DNA of 64,000 bases from Platycnemis pennipes (Eukaryota > Arthropoda > Insecta > Odonata > Platycnemididae): the NCBI GenBank assembly GCA_933228895.1, contig OW121849.1, positions 123,880,849 through 123,944,848 of the forward strand, read 5' to 3'. Made by a program: the position numbers and the translations under genes. Every line of letters starts with the position of its first letter. The stretch's first letter is position 1. A model generated the notes under the pieces. The model saw nothing but the letters and a program-made list of their open reading frames with translations, did not search any database and was not told where the DNA came from. Positions 11,429 through 23,570 of this stretch are shown in pieces.

Positions 11429-13328
11429 TAGAGGTGGGACGAATCCTAAATTTTCTCGAACCCGAATCCGAATCCTAAGAGGTTCTCGAATACCTCGAAT
11501 CTCTCGAATCCTACATTTAAAGTTGATGATAACAGAAAAGAAAGGACTTTAGCAGCTGCATTTAATGAAAAACAAATTAAAGAATAGTTTTCAAAAATAC
11601 AACTCTTTATTGAAATAATACAATAAGATTTGAAGAGCTAACATAGATAAGTAATAAACATGATACACATAATTTTTTGCATGAAATGAAAGCATGTGAA
11701 AGTTCTAGGAGGCATAGCGATGATATGTTTCCAAAAAGTTATTAAACTGATACTGAATTGCGTGTTTAAAAACGATATCTTTTTTGATATATTGTTGCGT
11801 TTTCATGACTCATTCACAGCGATAGACGAGCTGCTTGCAGGAGACAATTCCTCGTTTGTTAAACATTGTATTGCATTGTATGCAGGGGGACACGGGGAAA
11901 TATATTAACTAGATTGCATATGGTTGGGCCAAGATTAGGAACAGTGTGAAAAAATTGTAGTTGTAAATCGGAGAGAATATCAGGAATTAGTTTACAGGTG
12001 TATGAGGAAAGATGCAGAAAAGCAAGCAGTATGGTGCAGTAGAAACAAGAGTGGTCAAGACACATTGGGTGTTGGCACAAACTATGGAGGAAATTGAGGA
12101 GTGATGGAAATAGAAAGATTTAAACACAGCAAGGCAAAATAAAATTTAAGGAAACTAGCAATAGACTTAGGAGGGGTATGAAGAGTGTGAGAGTAAAGTG
12201 GCAATAAGGTCAATGTAAATAGGTTGAGAGATTCCAGAGAGAGGGAGAAATAGGCGCCCTGTACTCAAAGGTTAGAAGGTTATTCAGCAGGTGGAATACA
12301 ATATTGTGCATAAGTGTTAAGTCAGGAGAGCTGCTGATAGAACTTACAAGAGATTCAGCATAGGGGTAATGAATACGTGGCAACTGCATGGCACTAACAA
12401 TAGGCAAGGGAACTTGGGAATAGAAGAGAAGGATATAGATGAGGATGAACTGGGACCAGGAGTCCAGCCATTCTAGTAAGTTAGGGTAAACATTATGAGA
12501 AAAGAAGGTGTTAGAAACTATAATGTTACCTTATCAAAGCTACTTAAGAATCAAGGTTGAGAAGAACGTGATGATTTTACTAGTTTGTTCGCAGGATGTA
12601 TGAGGATGAAGTCTGGCTGGAGTATTTTTAAAAATCTGTATTAATACCTAACCAAAAAAGAAAGAGAAGGCCGCAAATGCTGAAAAGCATACACTTCTTA
12701 AATAAAAAAAAATTTCATCAACAATGCGATAGCATCAGCCGATCCGCGAGTTATGCAACCCGGACAACAATCGCGACAAAAATTACGTACGTGTACTGTA
12801 ATTTTTCGCGGCATTTCAATTCCACGGATGACTGAGGTCATGATAATTGGTGGTACATCTGAGAAAATTTTACTTATCTTTCATAGTGGTAACTTACTGC
12901 ATGAGTTTTTACTTTTTCTTTCACGGAGCGTTGAGTCCATCCACCAGTTATGCAACCAGGATGACAATCACGGCAAAATCGTCTCGTAAAACGCAAATGG
13001 CTAACCATTCAAAAATTTGCTAGCGTAAATAAAGGGAAGATGTTATTTGCGGACATATGAAAATTGTTAGCACTTGAAGGAAAAGTCGTTAATGGCGGGA
13101 AAACGTAAATTGCGGGGACGTAAAAGCGAGGTTTAACCTTATTTGTAATGAACGTTTTTATCGGTCGAAACTAATCTGTTTTAAGTTATTACATAAAGAA
13201 TTCGGTGTTTATTTATATTTTAGCATTCGAAAGATTCGAATGATGAAAATAGCACAAAGATTCGAGTTTTCGAATCTCGAATCTTTTTCAAGATTCGAGG
13301 ATTCGAAGATTCGATTGTCCCATCTCTA
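11429..13328. mobile_element. hAT element, 1900 bp, non-autonomous
   Basis: The left end TAGAGGTGGGACGAATC and the reverse complement of the right end (TAGAGATGGGACAATCGAAT) form hAT-type inverted repeats, flanked by perfect 8-bp duplications. Both ends are rich in CGAATC/GATTCG words (left 11448-11520, right 13220-13315), the typical subterminal repeats bound by hAT transposase. No hAT catalytic or dimerisation domain is visible, so the copy depends on a transposase from elsewhere. A second internal repeat pair (GAGTTATGCAACCCGG-like, near 12750 and 12945) was noted. It inserted into gypsy relic 1 after that element arrived. Confidence 0.93.
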
Positions 13329-13336
13329 GTTGAAAC
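13329..13336. repeat. Right 8-bp target duplication of hAT element
   Basis: GTTGAAAC, exact partner of 11421-11428. Confidence 0.95.
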
Positions 13337-15184
13337 CCTCCATGTTTACCCCTCCGCCCCCCTTCCGTCTGTACACCACTGGTGTAGTGGTATAGATCGC
13401 GATACGCAGGAAAGGTTTACTGACATTATCTTGCATATCAGCACAGGTCTTAATGCTAAGGCCGTGGGATATTATTATTCTGCAGCTAATATTTTTTACT
13501 TTGGATTACTCAGGTGAATGCTGACCAACTGTTGATTCTTGATTTGATTGAAGTCAGATGTGAAACTTGTTTCGACACCGGAACTTTGGCATCAACAGAC
13601 TGTTGCACGAGGGATAGCAAAAGTCGGGTACTTAATCCATCACCATGTCCGTGAGTATATTTCCTCTATTCACAAATATGAAACCATTTAACTCCATAAA
13701 AGGCACATTTGACCGAAGATATATTGTGGGATAACCACCACCACTTTTCAGCCCAGAGTTTAAAAGTTTAACTTTGCACAAATCTGACACAATTTTGAAT
13801 TAAATTTAAACTTTAGTGCCAATAGTACGCCAAATTAGTGATTGCATAGGGAATTCATGCTTCTCGTGTGATTTATTTATGTAGATCATACTCGGATCCA
13901 GGCTAGTAGTCAAAGGCAACATTCTTACATAAATTTACTCCTCACACCTTTTACAATGCGATTCCACTAATTTTGCTTATTTGGTAACTTATGTTGATAT
14001 TTTCGCACTTAAAATGCAGTAAATTTAAAGTAATTGCAAATAAAATTGTTAAATAAATAAATTTTAGTTTTGTTAAACTTTTTGTATTGGCTCACATTTG
14101 AGCTCTGATACCATTTTATTTACCAGATCTATTGATATAAAAATAATATTTATGTTTTTATGGACATTGTCATTCAATACGAAATGTCTGCCTTTGACAG
14201 AATGGACAGAAAAATGCTATATTTCCATCCTCCAAAAAGCGAATTCCAAGTGTGTTCATGAAGGTTAGGGGAGGCTGGGGTGAGTGGCCCAGAGGTGTTC
14301 TGCATTGTGGTGGCTCTAGTATTCGGAAATAAAATATGATATTCCTATTGAGAACGAAAAGCATGTGGCTTATTGTGAGCAGATACCAAGGGCAGACGCG
14401 AACACTCAAAGTGAACTCTTCAGACACTCAACCACATCCACATGACTCCCGGCAGACACTTTGGGGAAAACTGAAACCACACATTCGCGAGAAGGGATCC
14501 TTTCCGATAGAAAAGGGTCTGTGAATGCTCGGTGATAAGCATCGTACCCAGGGAGGGCACTTTCAGGCTTTCGGGGCAGGACGACAACGACTACTGCTAT
14601 ATCTGCAGCAGAAGAGCTAGCGCTTCTTGACCTTTTCACACCTCAACTCATTTTGGTGCTCACAGCATAGTATGCATGGCCATCGGAACATACCCAAATA
14701 CTCACCTCAAAATAAAGTATGGAAATGCAGGACATGCTATATGATGTAGTGGCTGTGTGCCACTCTGTAATAATGAAGGCCAACTGTCGCTTGCTGCATT
14801 GTATCCACACATCTGAACCTAAATCACTAACAGCATAAGATGAGTTTCCAACTAGCCAAAAGTAATTTCATAGTTCGTACTATGGAAGGCAAGTGTACAT
14901 TTTGATAATATTCCTACAACGTTCTTAGTTTATTCCGATGAAATCGAAGAGATCTAAAAGTACAATACTTATATTCACTATAAATGAAGTAAAGGGCAAA
15001 GAATTCAGGAAATTTTTTTATAAAATATTCAAAATGCAATTGCATCCTAGGGTTGCTACATATTATTTACACTGAAAACATATGTAAAAACAGTTAAATT
15101 ATATTCACAAGAAATTTTTGGTATGAAATTTATAATATAAACTTTATATAAAACTTTTGCAATAGATGTACTCATTTTTAAAAT
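13337..15184. other. Unrecognised DNA downstream of the gypsy/hAT insertion
   Basis: It begins with the continuation of the gypsy target sequence, but no integrase HHCC or DDE motif could be read in any frame. The remainder is AT-rich with a GC-richer patch at 14240-14640. No gene is recognised. Confidence 0.4.
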
Positions 15185-15450
15185 CTGCTAAATAGATTAC
15201 TTGAAGGTACTACTGAACAGAGGGTCCCCAGTTCAAATCCCAGGCAGAGGCCTTTTTGGGCACCCCCACCTAAAATCCCATTGAATGGTTTTTCTACATG
15301 TCAGAAATTTGTAGGACATCTGTGGTGGCTCAGGGAAAGGAATTGGACCGTCTACCCTGGATGTGTGAATTTTGCACGCTATTGATTTAGTATGGGGTGA
15401 GCTCTGCCCTCTCCCATCAAAAACCAACATTCAGGTTTGCGGCAGTGGAG
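15185..15450 (+). repeat. SINE-like, tRNA-derived fragment
   Basis: GGGTCCCCAGTTCAAATCCC at 15223-15242 resembles the T-arm and B box of a Pol III tRNA promoter, followed by CAGGCAGAGGC, as in tRNA-derived SINEs of insects. A clear A box and the rest of the tRNA cloverleaf are absent, so it is not a tRNA gene. Only one copy was seen, so element ends are uncertain. Confidence 0.4.
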
Positions 15451-15689
15451 AGGTGATCACGAATGATAGTCCTGGAAGCAGGTATCCAAGATGACTTTAG
15501 GTTCTTCAGGGCAGAAGGTTGTTAACCAGAATCTTCTTACCCAGCTTTGAGCACTGCCCGCAACATTTCTGGGTCTTTTCAACATTTTTCTTTTCAAAGT
15601 GCTCCAGAAAATGTGAATCTATGGATATATAGACCTCGTGAAACAGGCAGTCTCCCTTGTTTGAACATTGGTAGCTCATCTATAATTGG

Positions 15690-16160
15690 CTAACTGAAAT
15701 AAATAAGCAGAACTCTGTTCTGATGAATTGTTTCCTTACTTCTACGCTTGTATTTCCTGCTGTGCTTAGAATTTTCTTTCTGTAGAATTCCCTCTTTGCC
15801 TTCGCTGTAGTACTGGATATTTCTATCTTGCTTTACCAATCTCCAGTTATCTGGGTTCCCAGATAGCAACACTTTTTCACCTCTCCTATCCTTTGCTTCC
15901 AGAGGTCCACAATGGTATTAGTGTCTTCTTTAGCATACAGTTACTTTTATTTTCTTCAATTACTTTTCATTTGCTTTTATTGATCATCAGCTGATATATA
16001 GCCACTGTCATTTCCATGCTTTTTAGTCTTCTTTAAGTGTTTTTCTCCCTCTGTCATGATGGTTATGTAATCAGTGAATGGCAACACATTGATTTTATCC
16101 TGTGAGTATTCACCATCAAAAAGTTTTCTTTGTGGTTTAGAGTTAAAGACCACCGGAGTG
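15690..16160 (-). pseudogene. LINE reverse transcriptase C-terminal relic (RTE/L1-like), copy 1
   Basis: Minus-strand frames give LPFTDYITIMTEGEKHL near 16085-16030, in place of the catalytic FADD region, then after a frameshift CYLGTQITGDW and AKAKREFYRKK, and finally AGNTSVEVRKQFIRT near 15750. The order (palm D-D box, YLG box, AK..F box, RK..I.T box) matches the C-terminal half of endonuclease-type LINE reverse transcriptases. The last block is nearly the same as in the copy at 60690-61410. Frameshifts and missing upstream domains show a dead 5'-truncated copy. Confidence 0.7.
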
Positions 16161-17308
16161 CTGCATTCTGAAATAAAAAGAAAGATGGTAATTTCTTCCC
16201 ACAGAAACTGATGAATTTTTATTTACAGAGCAAAAATTCAGCAAGAGAGTCAATGGTGTTATTTTCATTTAGTATCAATAACATTTTTTTGTAAATGAAA
16301 AGTTAATGATTACCATAAAAATTAATTATTAAACCAAAATGACTTTACTCCTCTACTAGCACAATGCTGAATTAAAATATGCTCCAGCTTAATTTGACGT
16401 TTTAAACCTTTCTTGGGAGTGGGAAGTGCAATTGCTTTTAGCAATTTCGGAAATATGTACATGTACAAAATGCAACATAAATTCTATCTGGGTAAATATG
16501 GATATAACTCAAGTATCTTTTTAGGATATCAAGGTACAACAAATTTATATTTAGATTACAAATATAGTAAATTAACATTTGTAGAACTGCAATTTTAGGT
16601 AACCTTGCAATATTTCATTATAATCTGTTCAGTTTTTTCTGAGATGGGTGTGATTAGATTTACACTTTTGTGGTTACAAACTTCTTATGGGACATTAGCT
16701 ATAAAAAAAAACTATATAGGTTAATACTAAAGATGAGTCGATACCAAAATTTATCGATTCTTGATACAGATTCCGATACCTGAAAAATCGAATCTCGATA
16801 CAATTACCATTGACCTATAAATATATATACCTATTTTTACCTTGTTTTCCTGTACATTATTATAAAAATGGTCCATGAAATCCAAAAATACAATTTTAAA
16901 AACTAAAATTTGAATATACTATATGAATATTTGGGAAAAAACTTCTGATATTGCACTATTATAGTGGTCCCGAACCACACCCCTCCCTTTCGGTTATGAC
17001 CTCAGTCTTCCCCTCGGGATTTAACCAGGGTCAGTGAGTCGGAGTTCTGGCATAATAATAGGTTGCTGTTCGAATGTGACGGCTTGTGAAGACCCTGCGG
17101 TCGAAAAGCGGGTGATGCCATCCACTATTAGACTTTTGGTTAGTGAAAATTTAGAAACAAGGGCACAGGTTGAGTTCCCTGGGTTCCGCGAATACCGCGT
17201 TACAATTCTAAGCAATGCGATCGGGGGAAAGAAGATTGGCGATTTAGGCAACAAAGTGATACTTACTAGCGTCTTTTCTGTAATAACATTTAATGACTTG
17301 AAATCACT
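16161..17308. other. AT-rich DNA with an orphan hAT-like terminus
   Basis: No gene is recognised. At about 16728-16805, TAAAGATGAGTCGATACC followed by repeated CGATAC/ATCGA words resembles a hAT terminus with subterminal repeats; no partner end was located. From about 16960 the sequence becomes richer in G+C. Confidence 0.35.
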
Positions 17309-17545
17309 TTTCTCACACAGCATCACCTTTGACATATAATTCCCCTATCTCAAACGGCGTCACCTTCAACATACAAGAAATACGAGAAAAAAAAATATAC
17401 CCTTTAGTGGCAAAAATGCACTTCTTTGACACAGCTTCACGTCTCAAATACACACACAGAAATACTATTTTCCCACATGGCATCACCTTCAAATACACAC
17501 AAACACTATTTTCCCACACGGTGTCACCTTCAAATAAAATAAAAT
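17309..17545. repeat. Degenerate tandem repeat, GGCATCACCTTCAAATA core
   Basis: The core CAYGGYGTCACCTTCAAATA recurs at about 17315, 17352, 17427, 17472 and 17514 with spacing of 37-75 bp, each followed by A-rich sequence. The last two units (about 42 bp apart) are the best conserved. No protein reading is supported. Confidence 0.65.
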
Positions 17546-18458
17546 ACTCTTTTTTGCAATAATTTAACTTGATCTAAAGTCCACTAAGCATGACGCATAG
17601 CTGGCGATCTTGAAATACAGGGGCTCGTGATCACGGAGACTAGTCCAGAGATGCCAAATGAACGAAGCCAACCATAAAAGCAGGCTAGCCGTGAGTCGGG
17701 GATCGTCATTGATCGAGGAGGAGGGAGCAATGGGGCGGGAGGAATAGCACGTTGCGACAGGAATTCTTACGAATTTAGCCGGGTGAAGTCTCTTCTCTCG
17801 GAGAGCCGGGAAGCTGATGCAGGGTGGCGGCGGCGATTACAATCAGCGGCTCGCGATGACCCTCAGCACCTCGTAGCCCTTTGAAGAAACTCCGAACCTT
17901 GGAAGACGTTTCCCATGCGCCTCGGCTTTCTCCACCTCTCTCCTCGTTTCTCGACAGTTCCTTGCCTCCAACTCCTTTCTCGGATTATGGCCACCTTACT
18001 TGGCTCTGGCTCAATGCGTAGCAGCATTCAACCAGCAATGTCTCCTTCGAGAGTGTCTCCTTCACAAGTGCGAGTTCAAGAGAGAACTTCGTGGGTCTCC
18101 GGCGGGCGTTATATGCCCCTTCGTCTCCACCCAGAATGCCCCACTGTGTCGTCTGCTATTAAGATGTTCATTTGGGGTCACTTATTTGATGGTCTTTTCA
18201 ACCGGGGTTTTCGAAGCGTGGATAAAGGCACTCACTCAATCTATTACCCGTACCTTCACTTTTGTTCACTAATACACTTTCTTTTAATTCACACGTTCAC
18301 ACAACTCTGATAATTCACTCGTTTACATTAATTTACACAAATAAACCCTTAAAAAAAACATTTACCAATAGTTTGCCCAAATCGCGAACTTCCGCGTAGT
18401 AAAAATAAATAGATAAAAGGGATGGACATCACGGAGCCTTTCGTGAGCCATCACACTA
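17546..18458. other. GC-richer unrecognised region
   Basis: A 131-codon plus-strand frame is open at 17915-18310, but an overlapping second frame is also open and neither resembles a known protein. On the minus strand CATATAACGC near 18110 looks like a TATA element, so this may be a retroelement terminal repeat or a promoter. I found no second copy in the window. Confidence 0.3.
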
Positions 18459-18861
18459 TAGAGGACATTATGAAAATAAAAACTGTTTGATAATGCAGAG
18501 TTTAATATTTTTTTTTACAAGCTTGTATAATAACAAAACATGTTTAATATCAGATATCATAACAGATTCAAAATAATATAGCTGTCATGTCATAAGTTTA
18601 ATTTTAATATGATTAATAATTAGTTTTAAGAGTAATGACAACCCTAACCTAAATTATAATTCAAACTTTAAACATTAAGAATAAGAATAAAAGGTCATGA
18701 CACAAATCCTAGAGCCTAGTTTAGATTTTTGTTAAAAAACCAACATTTTTAGCACCTCTGGGTCAAGGCGATTTTGTTTCTGGTCACAAATGTTTCCTGC
18801 TGTGCTAAATATGTTTCTCATTTTTGATGAGAAACACTCATGTTTTGTATAGGATCGACTA
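18459..18861 (-). mobile_element. hAT transposase 3' fragment, inverted copy 1
   Basis: This segment is the reverse complement of 25701-26109 with few differences (short indels in A-runs and scattered substitutions). Read on the minus strand it encodes MRNIFSTAG and RLDPEVLKMLVF-like sequence, the hAT C-terminal dimerisation domain, followed by 3' untranslated sequence to TAGAGGACATT at 18459. No catalytic part is attached. The two copies face away from each other and enclose 6.8 kb. Confidence 0.8.
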
Positions 18862-19314
18862 TAGTAGACTATAGAATGGCATGTGGGGAACCTGCATTCT
18901 CCGAATTCGGGTAAGCCGATAATAACAGAGTGGGGTAGTGTACTGCAGATAATGAAGTTTGATTCTTATCGCTGTTTAAAATTTTTCTTTCAGCCATTGA
19001 ATCAAAAATTTTATCATCCTTAATTACCAACCCTTGTAGGTATATGGATAACAACTTTTTTGTACTTTTATTGCTTAAACTAAATTTACTACTGGTTCAC
19101 TCAAAAATACATTTTAAAGTTAATGTATTGTTTCCTGGGTTTTAATTCTATAGTAAAATATTTTTCCAATCACTTGCTCTAATGCCAAATTTTATCATTT
19201 TTGTTTAATTTGCTCACTTATAAATGGACATGTGATTTCTGATAATCTACTTTTTTTTAACTGCTTACTTGCCTTACCCTAGGAATACAGCATGGATGGT
19301 ATTACTATATAGTG

Positions 19315-19560
19315 TTAAGGATCGAACGTGCAACCGGCAGCACACTAGCTCTCATTTTTAACTACTATCATCAGCTATCATCGGTTCATTCAAGTTTGGC
19401 GAATTTAGGCTACCCACATGACATTCTGCTGTATTATTTTCTTGTGCAACCAGGCCTATGGAGAAAAAAGCCAAGACTTGTATTTATTTATTTTGCTCTT
19501 GTAGCACAGAAAAAATTTTTATCTCATTTCGTGACCCGAGTTACAAATCCTCTCATTGTC
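19315..19560 (+). repeat. Diverged interspersed repeat, copy 1 of 3
   Basis: The block from AGGATCGAACGTGCAACCGG through AGGCTACCCACATGACATT and GGAGAAAAAAGCCAAGAC matches 19868-19990 (GATCGAAC..ACACTAGCTCT..GGCTACCCACGTGGCATT) and 24716-24860 (CCCCACATGCCATT..GGGGAAAAAGCCATGAC..TTTATTTATTTTGC). A 122-codon frame runs through this copy but is not shared with the others. The copy at 24716 lies just after a LINE reverse transcriptase frame, so the family may be LINE 3' UTR sequence. Confidence 0.6.
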
Positions 19561-19867
19561 AGTATCTATCGTACCTATATTCCATCCACGGGGCACATCG
19601 ATCACTTAGCCACTAAATTAAAAAATCTCCAATCCAGATATGAATTTTTAGTCTTCGGATCTGATTTCAGTAGTGAATGAAATGAAAGATCCGTGGGTCT
19701 TTGGATTACACCCGATCATCCCTAATGTTTTAGTGATAGGTACATTATCAAATCTAATTTAACCAATAGAAGTATAAAAAAGTCAAAGTGAGTATTTAGA
19801 TGTAAGGTTTTTAAGTTGAATGATAAAATTTTTGATGCAATTACTGAAAGAAAATATTAAACTGAGA

Positions 19868-19990
19868 TAGGGATCGAACTTCCTTTAGGACACTAGCTCT
19901 TGAGGTCTGCCTGATACTGGCAAATGTAGGCTACCCACGTGGCATTTTACAGATTTTTTTTCTCCCGATACCGGGATAATTGGGAAAAAA
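19868..19990 (+). repeat. Diverged interspersed repeat, copy 2 of 3
   Basis: Shares GGGATCGAACTTCC, GGACACTAGCTCT and GTAGGCTACCCACGTGGCAT with the copy at 19315. Shorter and more decayed. Confidence 0.5.
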
Positions 19991-19996
19991 GTCATA

Positions 19997-20060
19997 CAGT
20001 GTAATCTCTTTAAAGCGAGATCGCATGGTGCCCAAGAAAATCCTCACTATAGTGAAGTAT
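19997..20060 (+). repeat. Orphan pogo/Tc1-like terminus
   Basis: TA followed by CAGTGTAATCTCTTTAAAGC resembles the ends of pogo-like elements (CAGT start after a TA target). A related terminus is at 36043. No opposing end or transposase was found. Confidence 0.35.
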
Positions 20061-20835
20061 TGTCTTACCAAGGTTGGTGTAAATAATTGCCATGAAACCT
20101 ATTATCAACAATTTTCTAGGAATTGGGTTGGTGTGGTGGTGGAAGTATTTCCATCCGGAGAGTCTTGAGCACAAATCCTGAAGGAAGGGGAAAGTTTTTG
20201 CAGTAATTCACATACATACTTAATTTACCACCAAACCATTAGATCAAAACGCATCGTACCTGCTCCAAAAAATACAAAAATCCTTGAATTGCCAACCATT
20301 TTCTCAAATGAACAACTGACCAAGCTACTCTTTTCTAATGCTCGTTACATTTTCTGATGTTCATTCCATAATTTTGATTAGTTTCACGAAAAATTTAAAC
20401 CATAACTGATAAATCAAAATTGTATCGCCTTTATGCTTTCCCTTGGTTGGTCTTAATTTTTATGATCAGTATATTCGTGTTCTTCGCAACAATTCGTGGA
20501 AGCCATTTGGAATAACATATCGCATTTGTTTCAGCAGACGAAAAGAGACCGTGGAAGTAGTGGAAGGGATCCTGGAGGGCATTTTCTTCCATATGATGTA
20601 ATGTCCTCATTGAAAAACAATATGCCTTAACATTTATAACAATTTTATTGAAATAGCGGTTGTATCACAATAAGTTCTATTTAAAGATTTAGTTAGGCCC
20701 TCGACGTACTTACAGTAAATCTGTTGGGTGTATATGCTTGATGGTAGTATGATACAAAGGACTGAAAAAACGGGTCTAATGAAGAGCCCTCCTATAAAAT
20801 AAAGGAGAAACTTGTTTCTGTCCAAAAGTCATATA

Positions 20836-20962
20836 GATCTAACAGTAACAAACTAAACAAAGAACTTCTAACCAAAGCACAGAATTAATATAATTTACTT
20901 GTAACCCAAGCCAAAAGAGTAGCTAACCTTGAATACATCTCCAATTCCGACAATAAACTTAA
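20836..20962 (+). pseudogene. LINE ORF2, part 1 (upstream of piggyBac insertion)
   Basis: One plus-strand frame reads SNKLNKELLTKAQN, stop, YNLLVTQAKRVANLEYISNS and DNKL. It runs directly into KAAWTVIKKE at 23574 once the intervening piggyBac and one TTAA are removed. It corresponds to the linker between endonuclease and reverse transcriptase in jockey/CR1-type LINEs. One stop codon is present, so the gene was already decaying or decayed later. Confidence 0.8.
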
Positions 20963-23570
20963 CCCGGTAACGCCTGAAAAAAAAAGTTTCTCGGAATTCA
21001 GTGATAAACTAATATTTCAACTAACATCATTTTCTGATATATAACGTGCAACTTTTATTCTTATAACATTGGTAGTTATGGAGATACAGCCTGGTACCAA
21101 ACGGTACCGCTAGGCGCTTGAGGGTATAAAATGTAACCGATTTGGAGAATCTCCTGAAATTAAACTGAAGCTGTCGAAAATACTTCGTATTTTATATTTT
21201 ATGACCCGAATATTAATTTTTAACGTATAATGTCCTTGAAATACCAAGAAATATGCTAACAATTTATTACGATCGTAACAATAATTTAAAATATAAATTT
21301 TCCTAAGGTAAATAAAAGTTCATTTCAAGGAATACATAAATCGCTGCCAGAAATGGAATGGCGCAAAACAATACATAACACTAAGTTACATTTCAAACAT
21401 TCTGTTCGTGTCATACTGGTGTAATTTTCATGGGCACACCTTCGTTGCGGGGGAGTGGATTTCACGAGGTAGTTGTACCCATCGTACCTTACTACATCGT
21501 AGACACAGAAAAGAAAATCGACCAATAGCAATCAAATGCAATCTATTGAAAATAATATGCTATCTGATGATGAGTTTACTAGCATCATTCCAGTTCCACG
21601 TCCTCTAGATGCAGATGCACGTCCCACAGATTTTGGGGGATACTTGAATCTTTCCAGGTATGTCTGCACAACTGCCCGACGGAACTCTAACACGGTTATA
21701 CCTCTTCCTGACTTCCTCATCAACAACCATGCATTGCGCATCATTGCAATTAGTATCCGCGTAAAAATGAGCCACCACAATTTCTTTCCCCTAACACCTA
21801 CACGATAAAGGGATATATTCGAGTCCATTAGATCGGTGCCCCCCCATAAATGCATTATATTTCCCAAAAATATCGGGTCGTGGCACAAGGATTCTCTTTT
21901 TCTCACTTTTAGAGAAGCTACCCACACTAGATAACCGATATATATTGTGGGATGATGATATAGCTGATACAACTGCATTTTCTACTCGCTTCACTACAGC
22001 AATGTTGTCTTTCACGCATCTTCTAGCTTCAAAAGATCCTCGTTTCATCTTAGCCAATTCCTAATTGGACTTCAGAGGACAGTCTTTAGGTATTCTATTT
22101 TCCCTCACTGTGCCAGTTGCATCGTATTTCCTTCTGTGGAGATATTTCACTAAGCTGTTACTTGTATAATAACTATCAAAATATAACGGGTAAGGTGGTT
22201 CTTTCTTTTTTCTTTTCTGTAGGTCATCTAACATTCGTATAAGAGATGCTGCTGCCTAACCAAATTATTTTTCGTAACTTTCCACTTTCCTCGGGTTATT
22301 CCCTTGGAGTACGTCGAAATTTGGCTGGTAGGGCTATTGAGACACCAAACTTTAGAGCCAAATCTTATTGGCTTACCACGGATGAATTGCTTACATACGT
22401 GTCTCCAAAAATATAATACCACATACTCATTGAAACTCAAGCACTGCACTTCTTTGAAATTCCGGCCAAATTTTTTCTTCGGTATGTCCATAAGAGTGCG
22501 CATTTTCCACATTTCATCCGAGGTATTTACAGCAGTGTTGTCAAAACGATAAATAAATCTGTCTCACCTCATTGAGTTACACACAATCTCATTTCTCATA
22601 TCGTGTCCTCCTCCCAATAAAATACGGTTCCACTAGGAACCATATTTTGCCCACGAAGGAAAAGAACAGCAACAAGCACTTTGACTTCTTTAGGTGTAAT
22701 ATTTGGATTAGTACATTTGCAGAACAAGGCATACTTTTTCAATTCCAGCACTAGGTGAGAAATGACTTCTTCATCAAAAAAACAGTTCAAAAACTCTGGC
22801 AGTGGACAATTCACAAAACAAGATGTAACCAGGATTATGGAAAATCGTGTCACGTACAGTAATTTCTTTATCATCCCAAATGATGAATTTCTCGCGTATT
22901 TGAGGTCTCTTGCGTGATTTATGCTCAGACCGGGTTCACCACATGCGGACTACTATTGCGATCTGCGAGGTGTACATACATTAAACTCACAATATAATCA
23001 TGCATCAATACAAATAAACATTTAAAATAATTATAATAATAATAAAATAAATAAATACATTGATAAATAGTGTTAAAAACACAATATCGTAACATAATCG
23101 GGTGGAAATACAAACGCGGAAAGAATTCGCTCCCCGCATAAAAATAGCATGGGAAGCGCCTAGCGGTACCATATGGTACCACAGATATATTACACATTGT
23201 AACTTTTCTAAGAATACATCTAAATCCAAAAAGTCTACTCTAGCTCATAGCTACATGTATTGAGATTTAATATTATTTGAAAAACTCGCGTAGATATGGA
23301 TAGGACTGGATAAAGTAAAAAAAAAATCGGAATGAATGCACGACAAAAATCGTTTTTTGGCGATCGTTAAAAATTCCCCTAATTCAAACATCTGTATGCA
23401 CGTTAATTATGGTTAAATAAGAGCGCAATTGGCGAAATAATATGCTTCAACGTATTTAAATTGATGTGAAGTTAAAAAAAATCAGAAGGAATTTAAATAA
23501 ATATGAATAAAAATAAGTTTAGGAATACACTACCAAGTGGTACCAAACGGTACCGCTAGGCGTTAACGGG
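20963..23570 (-). mobile_element. piggyBac element, 2608 bp
   Basis: The left end CCCGGTAACGCCT and the reverse complement of the right end (CCCGTTAACGCCT) are inverted termini flanked by TTAA at 20959-20962 and 23571-23574, the piggyBac target. A second inverted motif, TACCAAACGGTACCGCTAGG, lies about 145 bp inside the left end and abuts the right end, as in subterminal repeats. It carries a damaged minus-strand transposase. It inserted into a LINE reading frame; deleting it with one TTAA restores that frame exactly, as in a precise excision footprint. Confidence 0.95.
21536..22900 (-). pseudogene. piggyBac transposase, inactivated
   Basis: Minus-strand blocks in order: LPEFLNCFFDEEVISHLV near 22800, KVLVAVLFLRG near 22690, the catalytic-core block CKQFIRGKPIRFGSKVWCLN near 22380, and the third catalytic block GGTDLMDSNISLYRVGVRGK near 21850, then the Arg-rich tail. 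At 22429-22431 the first catalytic aspartate, in the usual Asp-Glu pair before the Gly-Arg-His motif, is Asn (NEYVVLYFWRH), and that Gly is Trp. The blocks lie in different frames. The C-terminal Cys-rich finger of active piggyBacs is not evident. Dead copy. Confidence 0.88.

Noticed and set aside
11696..11908. 70-codon frame inside the 1900-bp hAT as its transposase
   Set aside because: No catalytic, BED or dimerisation motif is present; the element appears non-autonomous.
15223..15242. tRNA gene from the GGTTCAAATCC-like box
   Set aside because: Only the T-arm/B-box portion is present. No acceptor stem, D-arm or anticodon arm can be folded, so it was listed as SINE-like.
17915..18310. 131-codon plus-strand open frame as a host gene
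   Set aside because: A second overlapping frame is also open because the region is GC-rich. No signal, domain or splice context supports either, and the peptide resembles no family.
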